Below are positions 1 to 5,798 of a stretch of 9,036 nt of DNA, one piece after another. A program made the position numbers and the translations under genes. Positions within the stretch are counted from its first letter, which is position 1, and each line of letters begins with the position of its first letter. The stretch is from Bacillota bacterium (GTDB lineage Bacteria; Bacillota; Clostridia; Lachnospirales; Bianqueaceae), in assembly GCA_017474705.1 (NCBI GenBank), contig JAFVHC010000036.1:1-9036 (forward strand). The letters run 5' to 3'. The notes beneath the pieces were generated by a model. It was not told where the DNA came from. It saw nothing but the letters and a program-made list of their open reading frames with translations, and ran no database searches.

Positions 1-331
1 CTTTGGTCAAAGTATCAGGATCCTGAGAACCGATTCGATCGAAAATGCCATTGGTCAGCAACATCGTGACACAATCGATCAGCACCGTCTCATACTGCTC
101 TCCCCAGGTCAGGAGCTTTTCACCCAGATGTTCGTATCCTTCATACGTGTCCCAGGATGAAGGGCGGCTATCTTTATGTTTTTGCACGTGGACGGCCATC
201 TCCTCATCCCAGACCCGGGCTGTGGCAACATACAGGACCCGTCCCTCCGGGCTGATATGGGCGGCCATCTCCTGGCCGAAGCGGCTTTTCCCGCTGCGCG
301 CTCCGCCTGTGATCAACATTTTCGTTTTCAT
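1..331 (-). CDS. cobU: Adenosylcobinamide kinase / adenosylcobinamide-phosphate guanylyltransferase (5' part, cut by window edge)
   Basis: This bifunctional enzyme phosphorylates adenosylcobinamide and then transfers GMP to it, making adenosylcobinamide-GDP for the nucleotide loop of cobalamin. About 110 N-terminal codons are visible out of a usual 170-190, because the gene runs off the left edge. The reading starts MKTKMLITGGARSGKS: the P-loop GGARSGKS is at residues 9-16, directly after the first beta strand as in CobU. It is followed by an Asp-Glu-Glu-Met segment (42-45), a conserved His at 52 in 'VQKHKDSRP' that corresponds to the family's guanylylated histidine, and 'W.TYE' at 60-64. The ATG at 331-329 lies 13 bases after the cobT stop, so the two genes should be co-transcribed. 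The ribosome binding site is weak, which fits coupling to cobT. The family call is secure; the C-terminal half cannot be seen. Confidence 0.93.
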   Translation of the reverse strand, partial: MKTKMLITGGARSGKSRFGQEMAAHISPEGRVLYVATARVWDEEMAVHVQKHKDSRPSSWDTYEGYEHLGEKLLTWGEQYETVLIDCVTMLLTNGIFDRIGSQDPDTLTK

Positions 332-344
332 TTATTCTTTACTC

Positions 345-1412
345 TCAGACCTCTTCCCGGATATCGATCAGAAACCCGCCATCGGTTTCCGCTTCTGTAA
401 AAGTCGCCATATCGTTCAGCATGGCACAAGCCATATCCATGATCCCGAAGAACAGCGGGCATCCGCTTCCTTCGCCCAGCCGCATCCTCATGTGCAGCGG
501 CGGTTCCAGGCCCATTTCCCGGCCCATCACCTCATAAGCAGGTTCCGCTGAGCAATGAGAGGCAAAGAAATACGACTTGGCCTCAGGACAGAGCTTCCAA
601 GCCAGATAGGCCGCAGCCATACTGATCACACCATCGATCACAGCCGGCATGCCCTGTTCGGCCGCACCGAGATACGCCCCTGTCATAGCAGCGATATCCA
701 ACCCTCCCACACATTGCAGTATATGCAATGGCTCCTCCGGTGTCAACGCTGCTCTTGCAACCGCAGACCGGACGACCTGTATCTTCTTTTGCCGGGCATC
801 TTCTGTCAAACCTGCCCCTTTTCCTACGATCCTCTCCAGTTCTACATCCGGTCGAAGCGCATGCAGCACGGCTGCAGTGGTGGTGGTATTGCCGATCCCC
901 ATCTCTCCGATGCCGATCGTGGTGATGCCTAGCTCTTTCAGGATCAGGGCCTGCCTCCGGCCGACTTCCATCGCACGCAGCAGCTCCGCTTCTGTCATGG
1001 CATCTTCCCGCAGTATATTGCCTGTGCCCGGCCGGATCTTAGCCTGTACCAATCCCGGAGTTTCCAGCTCACCTTCGATGCCGACGTCGACGACGCGCAG
1101 CACCGCACCGGCCTGTCTTGCCAGTACGGCGACTCCGGTCCGTCCAAGCAGCATCTGTCGGGTCTGGATCGCGGTGAACTGTTTCGGCGCACTGGCGACA
1201 CCTTCATCCGTGACCCCATTATCTGCTGCCATGACAAGGACCGCTTTTTTACCGGTTTCCGGATGCGGTGTCCGCAGGATCCCTGCCAGTCGTATGGCCG
1301 TCTCTTCAAGCACGCCAAGACTGCCCGGCGGTTTGATCAACTGATCGCAGCGCTGCTTAGCTTCTGCCATCGTTTGCGTGTCCGGTCCGGAGACTTTGAA
1401 CGTGTATTTCAT
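345..1412 (-). CDS. cobT: Nicotinate-nucleotide--dimethylbenzimidazole phosphoribosyltransferase
   Basis: CobT uses nicotinate mononucleotide to activate the cobalamin lower-ligand base as its alpha-ribotide phosphate, which is later joined to adenosylcobinamide-GDP. The protein has 355 residues, a normal length. It begins with the family's 'LIKPPGSLGVLEE' segment (about 26-38), then 'AADNGVTDEGV' near 62-72, 'EMGIGNTTTTAA' in the middle, 'VGKGAGL', 'GGLDIAAMTG', and 'RLGEGSG' near the C-terminus. Glu314 in RLGEGSG matches the catalytic glutamate of the Salmonella enzyme. The ADNGV form is the one I associate with Clostridia. The start at 1412 has AGGAG at 1423-1427, ten bases upstream, and a good promoter before it. 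It is the first gene of a cobT-cobU unit. CobT enzymes differ in base preference, and the sequence alone does not say which lower ligand this one prefers. Confidence 0.96.
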   Translation of the reverse strand: MKYTFKVSGPDTQTMAEAKQRCDQLIKPPGSLGVLEETAIRLAGILRTPHPETGKKAVLVMAADNGVTDEGVASAPKQFTAIQTRQMLLGRTGVAVLARQAGAVLRVVDVGIEGELETPGLVQAKIRPGTGNILREDAMTEAELLRAMEVGRRQALILKELGITTIGIGEMGIGNTTTTAAVLHALRPDVELERIVGKGAGLTEDARQKKIQVVRSAVARAALTPEEPLHILQCVGGLDIAAMTGAYLGAAEQGMPAVIDGVISMAAAYLAWKLCPEAKSYFFASHCSAEPAYEVMGREMGLEPPLHMRMRLGEGSGCPLFFGIMDMACAMLNDMATFTEAETDGGFLIDIREEV

Positions 1413-1439
1413 AAGTTTCGATCTCCTATGTTTTCATCT

Positions 1440-1468
1440 ATGATACCATAAAGTGCCGTCGGTTGCAA
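1440..1468 (-). promoter_or_regulatory. Sigma-A type promoter for cobT-cobU
   Basis: On the minus strand TTGCAA (1468-1463) and TATCAT (1445-1440) are separated by exactly 17 bases. Transcription would begin near 1433, leaving a leader of only about 20 bases. That is too short for a cobalamin riboswitch, so control by adenosylcobalamin through RNA is not supported here. Confidence 0.7.
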
Positions 1469-1493
1469 ATTGATGTCACAAGGAATTGCGCAC

Positions 1494-1522
1494 TTGACGA
1501 ACGGTTGGAAATCAGTTACACT
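1494..1522 (+). promoter_or_regulatory. Sigma-A type promoter for the 1553-2140 gene
   Basis: TTGACG (1494-1499) and TACACT (1517-1522) are separated by 17 bases, with a start expected near 1529. It is divergent from the cobT promoter; the two -35 boxes are only 25 bases apart, so one bound regulator could affect both. Confidence 0.72.
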
Positions 1523-1552
1523 ATATCAAGTTATGTATAGGAGGTCGTATGC

Positions 1553-2140
1553 ATGGATACCTTAGGTATTATCTTTACCGTCATCCTGGTGGTGGCACTT
1601 CTGCTCGTCGGCTTGTATTTTCTGGGCAACAAACTGCAGAAAAAGCAGGCTGAATCCCAGACCATGATCCAGCAGAACCGTCAAACGATATCCGCCATGG
1701 TCATCGATAAAAAGAAAATGAAACTGACAGAATCAAATCTGCCGAAGCAAGCCATAGAGGGCGTTCCGTTTTATCTGAAGATACGTAAAATGCCCATGGT
1801 CAAAGTCAAGATCGGTCCGCAGTTCATGACGATGCTCTGTGACCCGAAAGTCTATGAAGTCCTTCCGGTCAAGCGCGTTCTCAAGCTTGAGATCTCCGGC
1901 GCCTACATCCTTGGCTTCTCTACCGCTAAGAAGGGCGAAAAATACGTAGCCCCGCCGCGGAAGCTCACCTTACGCGAAAAGCTGCAGAACAAGCTCAACA
2001 AGGTGCAGGAGGACTCCGAGCCTACAAAGAAAAAGCAGCAGCCGGATGGCAAACAGGCTGTCGAAGCCGCCAAGAAAGCCGCCCGCGACCAGCAGCGCAT
2101 GTATACCGGCGGTGCCAAGCGAAGCAAAAAGAATCGATAA
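1553..2140 (+). CDS. Unknown single-span membrane-anchored protein with Lys-rich tail
   Basis: I do not recognise a named family with confidence. The 195-residue product starts with one strongly hydrophobic segment (about residues 4-24) and then basic residues, which suggests an N-terminal anchor with the rest in the cytoplasm, an outline similar to YajC-type proteins. Residues 45-125 look like a compact folded domain ('VIDKKKMKL', 'GVPFYLKIRKMPMVKVKIGP', 'VYEVLPVKRVLKLEISGAYI'). From about residue 137 to the end the chain is rich in Lys, Gln and Arg, likely a disordered or nucleic-acid/anionic-surface-contacting tail. The start is well set: AGGAGG at 1539-1544, eight bases before ATG, after a good promoter. 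A bidirectional terminator follows three bases after the stop. I recall similar proteins in Lachnospiraceae, but without a known function. It stands alone as a single-gene transcript. Confidence 0.85.
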   Translation: MDTLGIIFTVILVVALLLVGLYFLGNKLQKKQAESQTMIQQNRQTISAMVIDKKKMKLTESNLPKQAIEGVPFYLKIRKMPMVKVKIGPQFMTMLCDPKVYEVLPVKRVLKLEISGAYILGFSTAKKGEKYVAPPRKLTLREKLQNKLNKVQEDSEPTKKKQQPDGKQAVEAAKKAARDQQRMYTGGAKRSKKNR

Positions 2141-2142
2141 AA

Positions 2143-2184
2143 AAAGCTCATCGGACGTTAAGCATCCGATGAGCTTTCTTTTTT
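2143..2184. terminator. Bidirectional Rho-independent terminator between convergent genes
   Basis: A perfect 13-base stem, AAAGCTCATCGGA (2143-2155) with TCCGATGAGCTTT (2165-2177), encloses a 9-base loop. A T-rich run follows on the plus strand (2175-2184) and an A run precedes it (2138-2145), so it can stop transcription from both sides. The stop codon of the minus-strand DUF1934 gene (2158-2160) lies in the loop, so one stem arm also encodes that protein's last residues. Confidence 0.93.
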
Positions 2185-2631
2185 ACCGTCGATCAGGATC
2201 TCCAGACTTCTGTATACATCCTGCTTGTTGGAATCTGGCGCCTCCTGTTCATCAAACAGAAGCTGCAGACTGTATTCCGCCCGGATCTGGATCTCATCCG
2301 TCAGGATCCGCGTTTCCAATTGATGTGTAGTGACAAAAAACTCCAACATCCCATAGGGAGAGGGATGTTTCATTCTTTGCCGGTGGTTCGGATCCAGTAT
2401 CAGGTGACCGCCGGCTTTTTCATGCCGCAGTACCGCAACTTTATCCGGATCGATCCGAAGCACAGATCGTACCCGCGTGCCATCTTCCACAAGTTCATCA
2501 AAAAGGATGAAGGGTTTGCCAGCCTTTTCATACCAAGCCCCTTCAAACTCGAATCGGTCCGTCTGCACCTCATTTCCTGACTGCTCTCTTGAGAATAATG
2601 TGATGTGCGCCGGCTTTTGCGGACCACTCAT
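2158..2631 (-). CDS. DUF1934 family protein (YwiB-like beta-barrel)
   Basis: The 157-residue product matches the outline of DUF1934 proteins (Bacillus YwiB type), small lipocalin-like beta barrels whose role is not established. Visible support includes the alternating beta-strand pattern, 'FEFEGAWYEKAGKPFILFDE' near residues 27-46, 'RIDPDKVAVLRHEKAGGHLI' in the middle, and the late 'GMLEFFVTT' and 'EYSLQLLFDEQ' strands. The length is usual for the family. Its ATG overlaps the TGA of ddl as ATGA (2628-2631), and there is no strong ribosome binding site, so translation is probably coupled to ddl. The end overlaps a terminator arm. The link with ddl suggests a place in an envelope-related transcription unit, but that is only context. 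Confidence 0.82.
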   Translation of the reverse strand: MSGPQKPAHITLFSREQSGNEVQTDRFEFEGAWYEKAGKPFILFDELVEDGTRVRSVLRIDPDKVAVLRHEKAGGHLILDPNHRQRMKHPSPYGMLEFFVTTHQLETRILTDEIQIRAEYSLQLLFDEQEAPDSNKQDVYRSLEILIDGKKESSSDA

Positions 2632-3674
2632 TTTCGTTCGCGTTCCAGCCCCAGCTGGATCAGTTTGTCGACCAGTCCCTCGATAGTGAATCCTTCATGG
2701 ATCCAAAGAGTAGGATACATACTGATAGACGTGAATCCCGGGAATGTATTGATCTCGTTGAATACGACTTCGCCTGTCTCTTTTTCTACGAAGAAATCGA
2801 CCCGTGCCAGACCGCTGCCGTCCAATGCCTTGAAGATCTGTACTGCATCTTTTCGGATCTCCTGGATGGTCTCCTCCGGCAGATAGTCCGCGATCACGGT
2901 CTCTGACTCAGGATTGTTATACTTCGCATCATAGGTATAGAAGCTGTCTGCTGCAAGGATCTCGCCCACGCGGGACGCAGCAACGTCCAGGTTGCCCAGC
3001 ACCGCACATTCGACTTCGTGACCGATGATCGATTCCTCCACCAGGATACGTTTGTCCTGTACAGCCGCTGTATGCAGTGCGACAGCTAATTCCGTCCGAT
3101 CCTTGGCCTGAGAAACGCCCACGGAAGACCCGGCGTTGGAAGGCTTGACGAATACCGGATAGGCTAGTTTCTCCTCCACCCGGGCAACGACCGCATCCAT
3201 ATCATTTAATTCATGGCGATAGACATCCACGAAGCGGGCTTGACGGATACCCAGCGGCGCAACGACCTTCTTGGCAGTGATCTTGTCCATGGCCGCTGCA
3301 GAAGCGATAACGCCGCAGCCGACGTAAGGGATCCCCGCCATTTCAAACAAGCCCTGTATCGTTCCGTCTTCACCGCCCAGTCCATGCAGCACGGGAAAGC
3401 CCAGATCGATGTGCAGCCGGCGGACCGGTTCTTCCAGAACAAGGAAGTTCAAGTCTTCTTTGCTGGGGATCAGCACGGCCGTCGGGAACGCACTGCATTC
3501 CTCTTCGGTATAATCCTGTATATGGTCGACAAGCTTCCACTGGCCGTCCTTGGTGATGAAGATCAACGTAACGTTGTACCTTTCCGGATCCAGTGCTTGA
3601 TAGATCGTTTTTGCAGACAGGCAGGAGATCTCATGCTCCGATGAAATGCCGCCATAGACCAACGCTATATTCAT
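2628..3674 (-). CDS. ddl: D-alanine--D-alanine ligase
   Basis: Ddl is a cytoplasmic ATP-grasp enzyme that joins two D-alanines for the peptidoglycan stem peptide. The 348-residue protein has the full family pattern: 'GGISSEHEIS' at 8-17, 'LHGLGGEDG' at 96-104, 'AAAMDK' near 126-131, the ATP-grasp 'VKPSNAGSSVG' at 176-186, 'VEESIIGHEVE' at 212-222, the omega-loop 'FYTYDAKY' at 245-252, and metal ligands in 'RVDFF' (Asp293) and 'NEINT' (Glu307, Asn309). The tyrosine-type omega loop argues against a VanA-like D-Ala-D-Lac ligase, although D-Ala-D-Ser ligases can share that residue. CTCCTT at 3683-3688 (AAGGAG on the coding strand) lies eight bases before ATG, after a near-consensus promoter. It is the first gene of a two-gene unit with DUF1934. 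Confidence 0.96.
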   Translation of the reverse strand: MNIALVYGGISSEHEISCLSAKTIYQALDPERYNVTLIFITKDGQWKLVDHIQDYTEEECSAFPTAVLIPSKEDLNFLVLEEPVRRLHIDLGFPVLHGLGGEDGTIQGLFEMAGIPYVGCGVIASAAAMDKITAKKVVAPLGIRQARFVDVYRHELNDMDAVVARVEEKLAYPVFVKPSNAGSSVGVSQAKDRTELAVALHTAAVQDKRILVEESIIGHEVECAVLGNLDVAASRVGEILAADSFYTYDAKYNNPESETVIADYLPEETIQEIRKDAVQIFKALDGSGLARVDFFVEKETGEVVFNEINTFPGFTSISMYPTLWIHEGFTIEGLVDKLIQLGLERERK

Positions 3675-3722
3675 ATCGATAACTCCTTATTGAAATCAGG
3701 TTTTTCTTAAGGCACTTGGTTC

Positions 3723-3751
3723 ATTATAGCGCAGCCTTATAGAAGAATCAA
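3723..3751 (-). promoter_or_regulatory. Near-consensus promoter for ddl-DUF1934
   Basis: On the minus strand TTGATT (3751-3746) and a perfect TATAAT (3728-3723) are separated by 17 bases. Start expected near 3716, giving a leader of about 40 bases. Confidence 0.83.
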
Positions 3752-3774
3752 CCTTTTTGTATATACCGGCCAAC

Positions 3775-3805
3775 AAAAAACCGCCCTCTTCCAAGGACGG
3801 TTTTT
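3775..3805 (-). terminator. Rho-independent terminator of the flavodoxin-like gene
   Basis: On the minus strand ACCGTCCT and AGGGCGGT form an 8-base stem with one G-U pair around a 6-base loop (arms 3794-3801 and 3780-3787). The flanking A and T runs extend the stem and provide the terminal U tract (3780-3775). It lies 14 bases past the stop at 3820 and just before the ddl promoter, so it insulates ddl. Confidence 0.9.
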
Positions 3806-3819
3806 ATAGATTTGATCGA

Positions 3820-4257
3820 TCAGTTGATGGAATCGAACATGGAAGCCGCGATCTTGTGCGCAAAATCAACAGCCTGCTTGATCTGCTCATCAGTTACTTT
3901 CGGAGCGCTGAACAGGCCCTTCTTGACCTTCAGGCCCAGAGTATCGACGACTTTGACGCCATTCTTGTCAAAGATGGCTTCCAGGTCGCCAAAACCTTCA
4001 TCTCCACTGTTGGACAGTTCGATCAGGGCTACGTTGTGCACCTTCTCCGTCGTAAGACTTTCAATGAATTCCGTGAATTTCTTCTGCAGTTTACCATACT
4101 TTTCGTAGGTAATGATGACAAGCTTTTCTCTGTTGCACTGATATGCCGGGGGAATCTGATCACACTTGCACTTGAACATATCACCAAGCTGCTCACCGAT
4201 CAGGCGGGCCTGTCCGCCACGCTCGTCCTTACTGAAGAAGAATGTCTGTAATTTCAT
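3820..4257 (-). CDS. Flavodoxin-like protein with atypical phosphate loop
   Basis: The 145-residue product reads like a single alpha/beta flavodoxin-fold domain: 'MKLQTFFFS' as first strand, a helix 'QARLIGEQLGD', the second strand 'KLVIITYEKYGK' (45-56), 'VHNVALIELS' as a third strand, and a final helix 'IKQAVDFAHKIAASMF'. In true flavodoxins the first strand leads into a Thr/Ser-Gly-rich FMN phosphate loop; here that place holds 'SKDERGGQ' (9-16), so FMN binding in the usual way is doubtful. Three cysteines, C30, C32 and C41 (CKC, then C nine residues later), are unusual. The start at 4257 has AAAGGA nine bases upstream. The gene has its own promoter, leader hairpin and terminator, and lies directly downstream of cutC in the same direction. 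A redox or metal role is possible but not shown. The fold call is moderate. Confidence 0.6.
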   Translation of the reverse strand: MKLQTFFFSKDERGGQARLIGEQLGDMFKCKCDQIPPAYQCNREKLVIITYEKYGKLQKKFTEFIESLTTEKVHNVALIELSNSGDEGFGDLEAIFDKNGVKVVDTLGLKVKKGLFSAPKVTDEQIKQAVDFAHKIAASMFDSIN

Positions 4258-4282
4258 GGGAATCGATCCTTTCTATGATGTT

Positions 4283-4310
4283 CCGCCGTACAAGCGTTCT
4301 GTACGAGCGG
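4283..4310 (-). promoter_or_regulatory. Stem-loop / inverted repeat in the 5' leader of the flavodoxin-like gene
   Basis: CCGCCGTACA (4283-4292) pairs with TGTACG-A-GCGG (4300-4310): ten base pairs with one bulged base and a 7-base loop. It begins about ten bases after the expected transcription start and ends about ten bases before the ribosome binding site. It has no U tract, so it is not a simple terminator. It could be an operator palindrome (CGTACA-N7-TGTACG) or an RNA structure affecting mRNA stability or translation. Confidence 0.6.
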
Positions 4311-4327
4311 GCATTGTATTTGACTGT

Positions 4328-4356
4328 ATTTTAACATCGATTCACTTGTAAATCAA
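4328..4356 (-). promoter_or_regulatory. Promoter for the flavodoxin-like gene
   Basis: TTGATT (4356-4351) and TAAAAT (4333-4328) on the minus strand, 17 bases apart, lie in the gap after the cutC stop. Start expected near 4321, with a leader of about 64 bases that contains the stem-loop. Confidence 0.75.
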
Positions 4357-4373
4357 TATCCTATGAAGATTTT

Positions 4374-5126
4374 TCAACCATATAACTTTCCGAGTATCGC
4401 TGCTGCCTGTCGGAACTGCCCTTCATCGGATTCCCGTATCTCATACTCGCTCAAATCTTTGAGACCCATATGTACCTTTGGATTACGATAGACCATCCCA
4501 CTTGCACGGGTCTTGCTTCCGGACATATGGAAGCAGCGAATACCTGTCGTCCTTGCCAGCTCCTCGATGTTATCCGCTCTCACGCCGCTCCCGCACATGA
4601 CATGGATCCGACCCGCGGCCTGTTCCTGCAGTGCCTTCAGAAGATCTATGCCCTCTGTACAGACGTCCCGCTGGCCGGAAGTCAGGATCGTATCGACCCC
4701 AAGCCCGACAGCGGTTTCCAAGGCTTCCATAGAATCCCGGGTCATATCGAAGGCACGGTGCAAAGTGACAGGCAATCCGCCTGCTGCAAGGATCAATCGC
4801 TCCATCACTGCTGTATCCAGAGTCCCATCCGGCCGCAGCGCACCGATCACGACGCCATCTGCACCAAGATCTTTCAAGGTCCGGATATCTTCCTCCATTT
4901 CCCGGATCTGCACTTCCTCGAAAAGGAAGTCGCCAAACCTCGGGCGGATCAGCACTCGGAGCGGGATCTTCACAAGTGCCCGGATCTGCCGAAAGACCGA
5001 AGGCCGTACCGTCGTTCCCCCGACAGGAAGATCGGCACAGACCTCCAGCCGGTCCGCACCACCACGTTCTGCAGCAGCTGCAGAAGCAACACTGTCGATA
5101 CATCCTTCCAGCAAAAATGTCTGCAT
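4374..5126 (-). CDS. cutC: CutC family copper homeostasis protein
   Basis: CutC is a cytoplasmic TIM-barrel protein linked to copper handling; its biochemical activity remains uncertain. The 250-residue protein carries the family hallmarks in order: 'GGADRLEVCADLPVGGTT' (22-39), 'IRPRFGDFLFE' (60-70), 'LGADGVVIGAL.PDG' (88-101), 'TLHRAFDM' (121-128), 'ILTSGQ' (147-152), then 'MCGSGVRADNI' and 'FHMSGS' near the C-terminus. The length is normal. The start is supported by AAGGAG (CTCCTT at 5134-5139) seven bases upstream. No convincing promoter was found between it and the divergent tRNA promoter; the best candidates are poor. No strong terminator follows the stop, so read-through into the flavodoxin-like gene is plausible. 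Confidence 0.95.
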   Translation of the reverse strand: MQTFLLEGCIDSVASAAAAERGGADRLEVCADLPVGGTTVRPSVFRQIRALVKIPLRVLIRPRFGDFLFEEVQIREMEEDIRTLKDLGADGVVIGALRPDGTLDTAVMERLILAAGGLPVTLHRAFDMTRDSMEALETAVGLGVDTILTSGQRDVCTEGIDLLKALQEQAAGRIHVMCGSGVRADNIEELARTTGIRCFHMSGSKTRASGMVYRNPKVHMGLKDLSEYEIRESDEGQFRQAAAILGKLYG

Positions 5127-5191
5127 ATCGATACTCCTTCTTTATAATGGTCTCTCTCCAGCCAAGAGTGAAAAAAAGATGAAATTCTATG

Positions 5192-5220
5192 TTGACAAGC
5201 AGTGGGATCTATGATAATAT
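5192..5220 (+). promoter_or_regulatory. Strong promoter for tRNA-Leu (and perhaps the DUF3783 gene)
   Basis: A perfect TTGACA (5192-5197), a 17-base spacer and TAATAT (5215-5220) preceded by an extended -10 TGA. Start expected near 5227, some 17 bases before the mature tRNA end. This is the best promoter in the window, as expected for a stable RNA. Confidence 0.88.
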
Positions 5221-5243
5221 ATTTGATGTTCGCAGGAACACGA

Positions 5244-5327
5244 GCGGATGTGGCGGAATTGGCAGACGCGCTAGATTCAGGTTCTAGTGTTCGCAAGGAC
5301 GTGGGGGTTCGAGTCCCTTCATCCGCA
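5244..5327 (+). tRNA. tRNA-Leu (anticodon CAG)
   Basis: The sequence folds as a class II tRNA. The acceptor stem GCGGATG/CATCCGC is at 5244-5250 and 5320-5326, with A5327 as discriminator. The D stem GCG/CGC is at 5253-5255 and 5267-5269. The anticodon stem CTAGA/TCTAG (5271-5275, 5283-5287) carries the loop TTCAGGT with anticodon CAG at 5278-5280, which reads CUG. A long variable arm with a GCAA tetraloop spans 5288-5302, and the T arm (5303-5319) has loop TTCGAGT. The 3' CCA is not encoded, since TAG follows A5327. The long variable arm and the anticodon agree on leucine. It is transcribed from its own strong promoter and followed at once by a terminator. Confidence 0.97.
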
Positions 5328-5328
5328 T

Positions 5329-5357
5329 AGGTCTTCGTAAGAAGACCTTATTTTTTT
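5329..5357 (+). terminator. Rho-independent terminator after tRNA-Leu
   Basis: AGGTCTTC (5329-5336) and GAAGACCT (5341-5348) form a perfect 8-base stem with a GTAA loop, followed by a seven-T run (5351-5357). It lies one base beyond the tRNA and only 19 bases before the next start codon. Confidence 0.9.
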
Positions 5358-5376
5358 ACTTTCAGGAGGTCTGATC

Positions 5377-5790
5377 ATGCGATCCACAAACGAAATGGTG
5401 CTCTTATATAATATCCAGCCGGCCGAGCGCCGCGAAATCATTACCGCGTTGCTGGACCGGCTGTCGATGCCTCATAAGGATGTAGCTCAAGACGAAGCTG
5501 ATCAGACATTAGGATATCTTTTGGGCAGGACCGGTTTCACGGAAACCGCGCCGGGTGTTTCTGGCAGCCTGGCGCCGAAAGGGGAAATACTGATCCTTGG
5601 CGGACTGTCTGACCTGCGTCTGGACGCTCTCCTCAAGGCTCTGCGCACTTGCGGGACCGGGCCAGTCGCACTGAAGGCCATCATCACAGAGACCAATATC
5701 CATTGGTCTCTGAAAACCCTGTACGGCCACCTGATGATGGAACACATACAAATGCAGCAGGCAAGGCAGAACCGATCGGATCAGTCCTGA
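5377..5790 (+). CDS. DUF3783 family protein
   Basis: This 137-residue protein fits DUF3783, a small uncharacterised family common in Clostridia. Signature segments are 'MVLLYN' (7-12), 'LGYLLG' (45-50), 'ILILGGLSDLRLDALLKALR' (71-90) and 'ALKAIITETNIHWSL' (98-112). No transmembrane or signal segment is visible; it should be cytoplasmic. The start at 5377 is supported by AGGAGG at 5364-5369, seven bases upstream; the Met at residue 7 is an alternative that lacks such spacing. There is hardly room for a promoter between the tRNA terminator and the ribosome binding site, so expression probably relies on read-through of that terminator. The last ten bases overlap the end of hslO tail to tail, and a terminator hairpin spans the overlap. 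Function unknown. Confidence 0.85.
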   Translation: MRSTNEMVLLYNIQPAERREIITALLDRLSMPHKDVAQDEADQTLGYLLGRTGFTETAPGVSGSLAPKGEILILGGLSDLRLDALLKALRTCGTGPVALKAIITETNIHWSLKTLYGHLMMEHIQMQQARQNRSDQS

Positions 5791-5798
5791 TCCTTTTT
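5778..5798 (+). terminator. Terminator of DUF3783 lying over both convergent stop codons
   Basis: GGATCAG (5778-5784), two bases, then CTGATCC (5787-5793) form a near-perfect palindrome, in practice a 6-base stem with a GTCC loop, followed by TTTTT (5794-5798). It covers the TGA of DUF3783 (5788-5790) and the TGA of hslO (5783-5781). On the minus strand no T run follows, so it should act mainly in the plus direction. Confidence 0.65.

Noticed and set aside
649..1344. Long plus-strand open frame (231 codons) opposite cobT
   Set aside because: It is antisense to a full-length, motif-complete cobT, has no ribosome binding site, and its Ser/Pro/Arg-rich composition is that of a shadow frame.
1413..1552. 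Possible cobalamin riboswitch upstream of cobT
   Set aside because: The gap is only 140 bases, holds two promoters, and no B12-box-like sequence is visible.
2628..3674. VanA-type resistance ligase instead of Ddl
   Set aside because: The omega loop is the Tyr-containing FYTYDAKY type, and no vanH, vanX or regulator genes are nearby.
5127..5191. Promoter for cutC, using TATAAA near 5142-5147 as -10
   Set aside because: No acceptable -35 box at proper spacing, and the start would fall on the ribosome binding site; other candidates match poorly.
4470..5214. Two plus-strand open frames of about 230 codons opposite cutC
   Set aside because: Both are antisense to cutC, which carries all family motifs; compositions are atypical and no start signals precede them.
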